Shown here one piece after another: positions 13,992 to 14,258 of a stretch of DNA of 14,258 nt (positions within the stretch are counted from its first letter, which is position 1; every line of letters begins with the position of its first letter). Under the pieces are notes generated by a model. It was not told the DNA's origin. It did no database searches and saw only the letters and a program-made list of their open reading frames with translations. The DNA is from PBB1 sp043738425 (GTDB taxonomy: Bacteria; Pseudomonadota; Gammaproteobacteria; Burkholderiales; Burkholderiaceae_C): assembly GCA_043738425.1 (NCBI GenBank), contig JAYUGJ010000024.1, forward strand, positions 1 through 14,258, given 5' to 3'. A program made the translations under genes and the position numbers.

Positions 13992-14258
13992 GCACGCTGC
14001 CCGTGGCAAAGAAGGTCTTCATCAAGACCTTCGGCTGCCAGATGAACGAGTACGACTCGGGCAAGATGATCGATGTGCTGCGCGACGCGCAGGGCTACGA
14101 GCCCACGGCAGACGTCGAACAGGCCGACTTGATCCTCTTCAACACCTGCTCGGTGCGCGAGAAGGCGCAGGAGAAGGTGTTCAGCGACCTCGGCCGCGTC
14201 AAGCATCTGAAGGCCAAGGGCGTGCTGATCGGCGTCGGCGGCTGTGTGGCCAGCCAGG
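13988..14258 (+). CDS. miaB: tRNA-2-methylthio-N6-dimethylallyladenosine synthase MiaB (partial, N-terminal 90 residues)
   Basis: Radical SAM methylthiotransferase that adds the methylthio group to i6A37 of tRNAs reading UNN codons. Only the N-terminal MTTase (UPF0004) domain is in the window. It begins KKVFIKTFGCQMNEYDSGKM and holds the three cysteines that bind the auxiliary iron-sulfur cluster: Cys17 (FGCQMN), Cys54 (NTCSVRE) and Cys86 (GGCVAS). The radical SAM CxxxCxxC motif and the TRAM domain lie beyond the right edge. The ATG at 13988 overlaps the stop of the preceding gene by 4 bp. Confidence 0.96.
   Translation, partial: MSTLPVAKKVFIKTFGCQMNEYDSGKMIDVLRDAQGYEPTADVEQADLILFNTCSVREKAQEKVFSDLGRVKHLKAKGVLIGVGGCVASQ

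Overview
The window is GC-rich and reads as a chromosomal segment of a beta-proteobacterium, most likely order Burkholderiales. The main support is a gene run on the minus strand, cytochrome c assembly protein (YpjD/CcsA type), PP0621-type small zinc-motif protein, pilS, pilR and ampD, beside a divergent ffh. From memory, this order is typical of that group. Further support comes from nrdA with tandem ATP cones under a paired NrdR-box promoter, and from a small secreted protein translationally coupled to miaB. I place it by recognised proteins and gene order only; no database search was possible.

Layout. Positions 1-1398 (minus): 5' two thirds of nrdA, running off the left edge. 1399-1970: long control region of nrdA with a probable promoter, two NrdR boxes 31 bp apart, a three-copy 12-bp tandem repeat and small hairpins. 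1971-7644 (minus): five-gene housekeeping cluster ampD, pilR, pilS, PP0621-like and ccsA/ypjD in order of increasing coordinate (transcribed in the reverse order). 7722-9113 (plus): ffh. 9114-12242: an accessory patch. It holds the C-terminal remnant of a large gene (minus), a complete-looking IS3-family element (9633-11040) whose orfA start is frameshifted, a tiny N-terminal remnant that may belong to the same broken gene (minus), and a Phd/YefM antitoxin and RelE/ParE toxin pair (minus). 12243-13289 (minus): ftsY. 13421-13497 (plus): elongator-type tRNA-Met(CAU) with encoded CCA and a strong intrinsic terminator. 13602-14258 (plus): signal-peptide protein and the start of miaB.

How the genes work together. 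Ffh and FtsY are the two GTPases of co-translational membrane targeting and lie convergently, separated only by the accessory patch. PilS/PilR is the two-component pair that normally drives sigma-54-dependent pilin transcription. AmpD recycles peptidoglycan. NrdA makes deoxyribonucleotides and appears to be controlled by NrdR. MiaB modifies A37 of tRNAs.

I see no clearly new multi-gene system. The most interesting part is the accessory patch: its toxin-antitoxin pair sits beside what looks like the gutted remains of a large SIR2-type defence gene, replaced internally by an insertion sequence. The family name of that broken gene rests on short fragments and memory and should be treated as a hypothesis.
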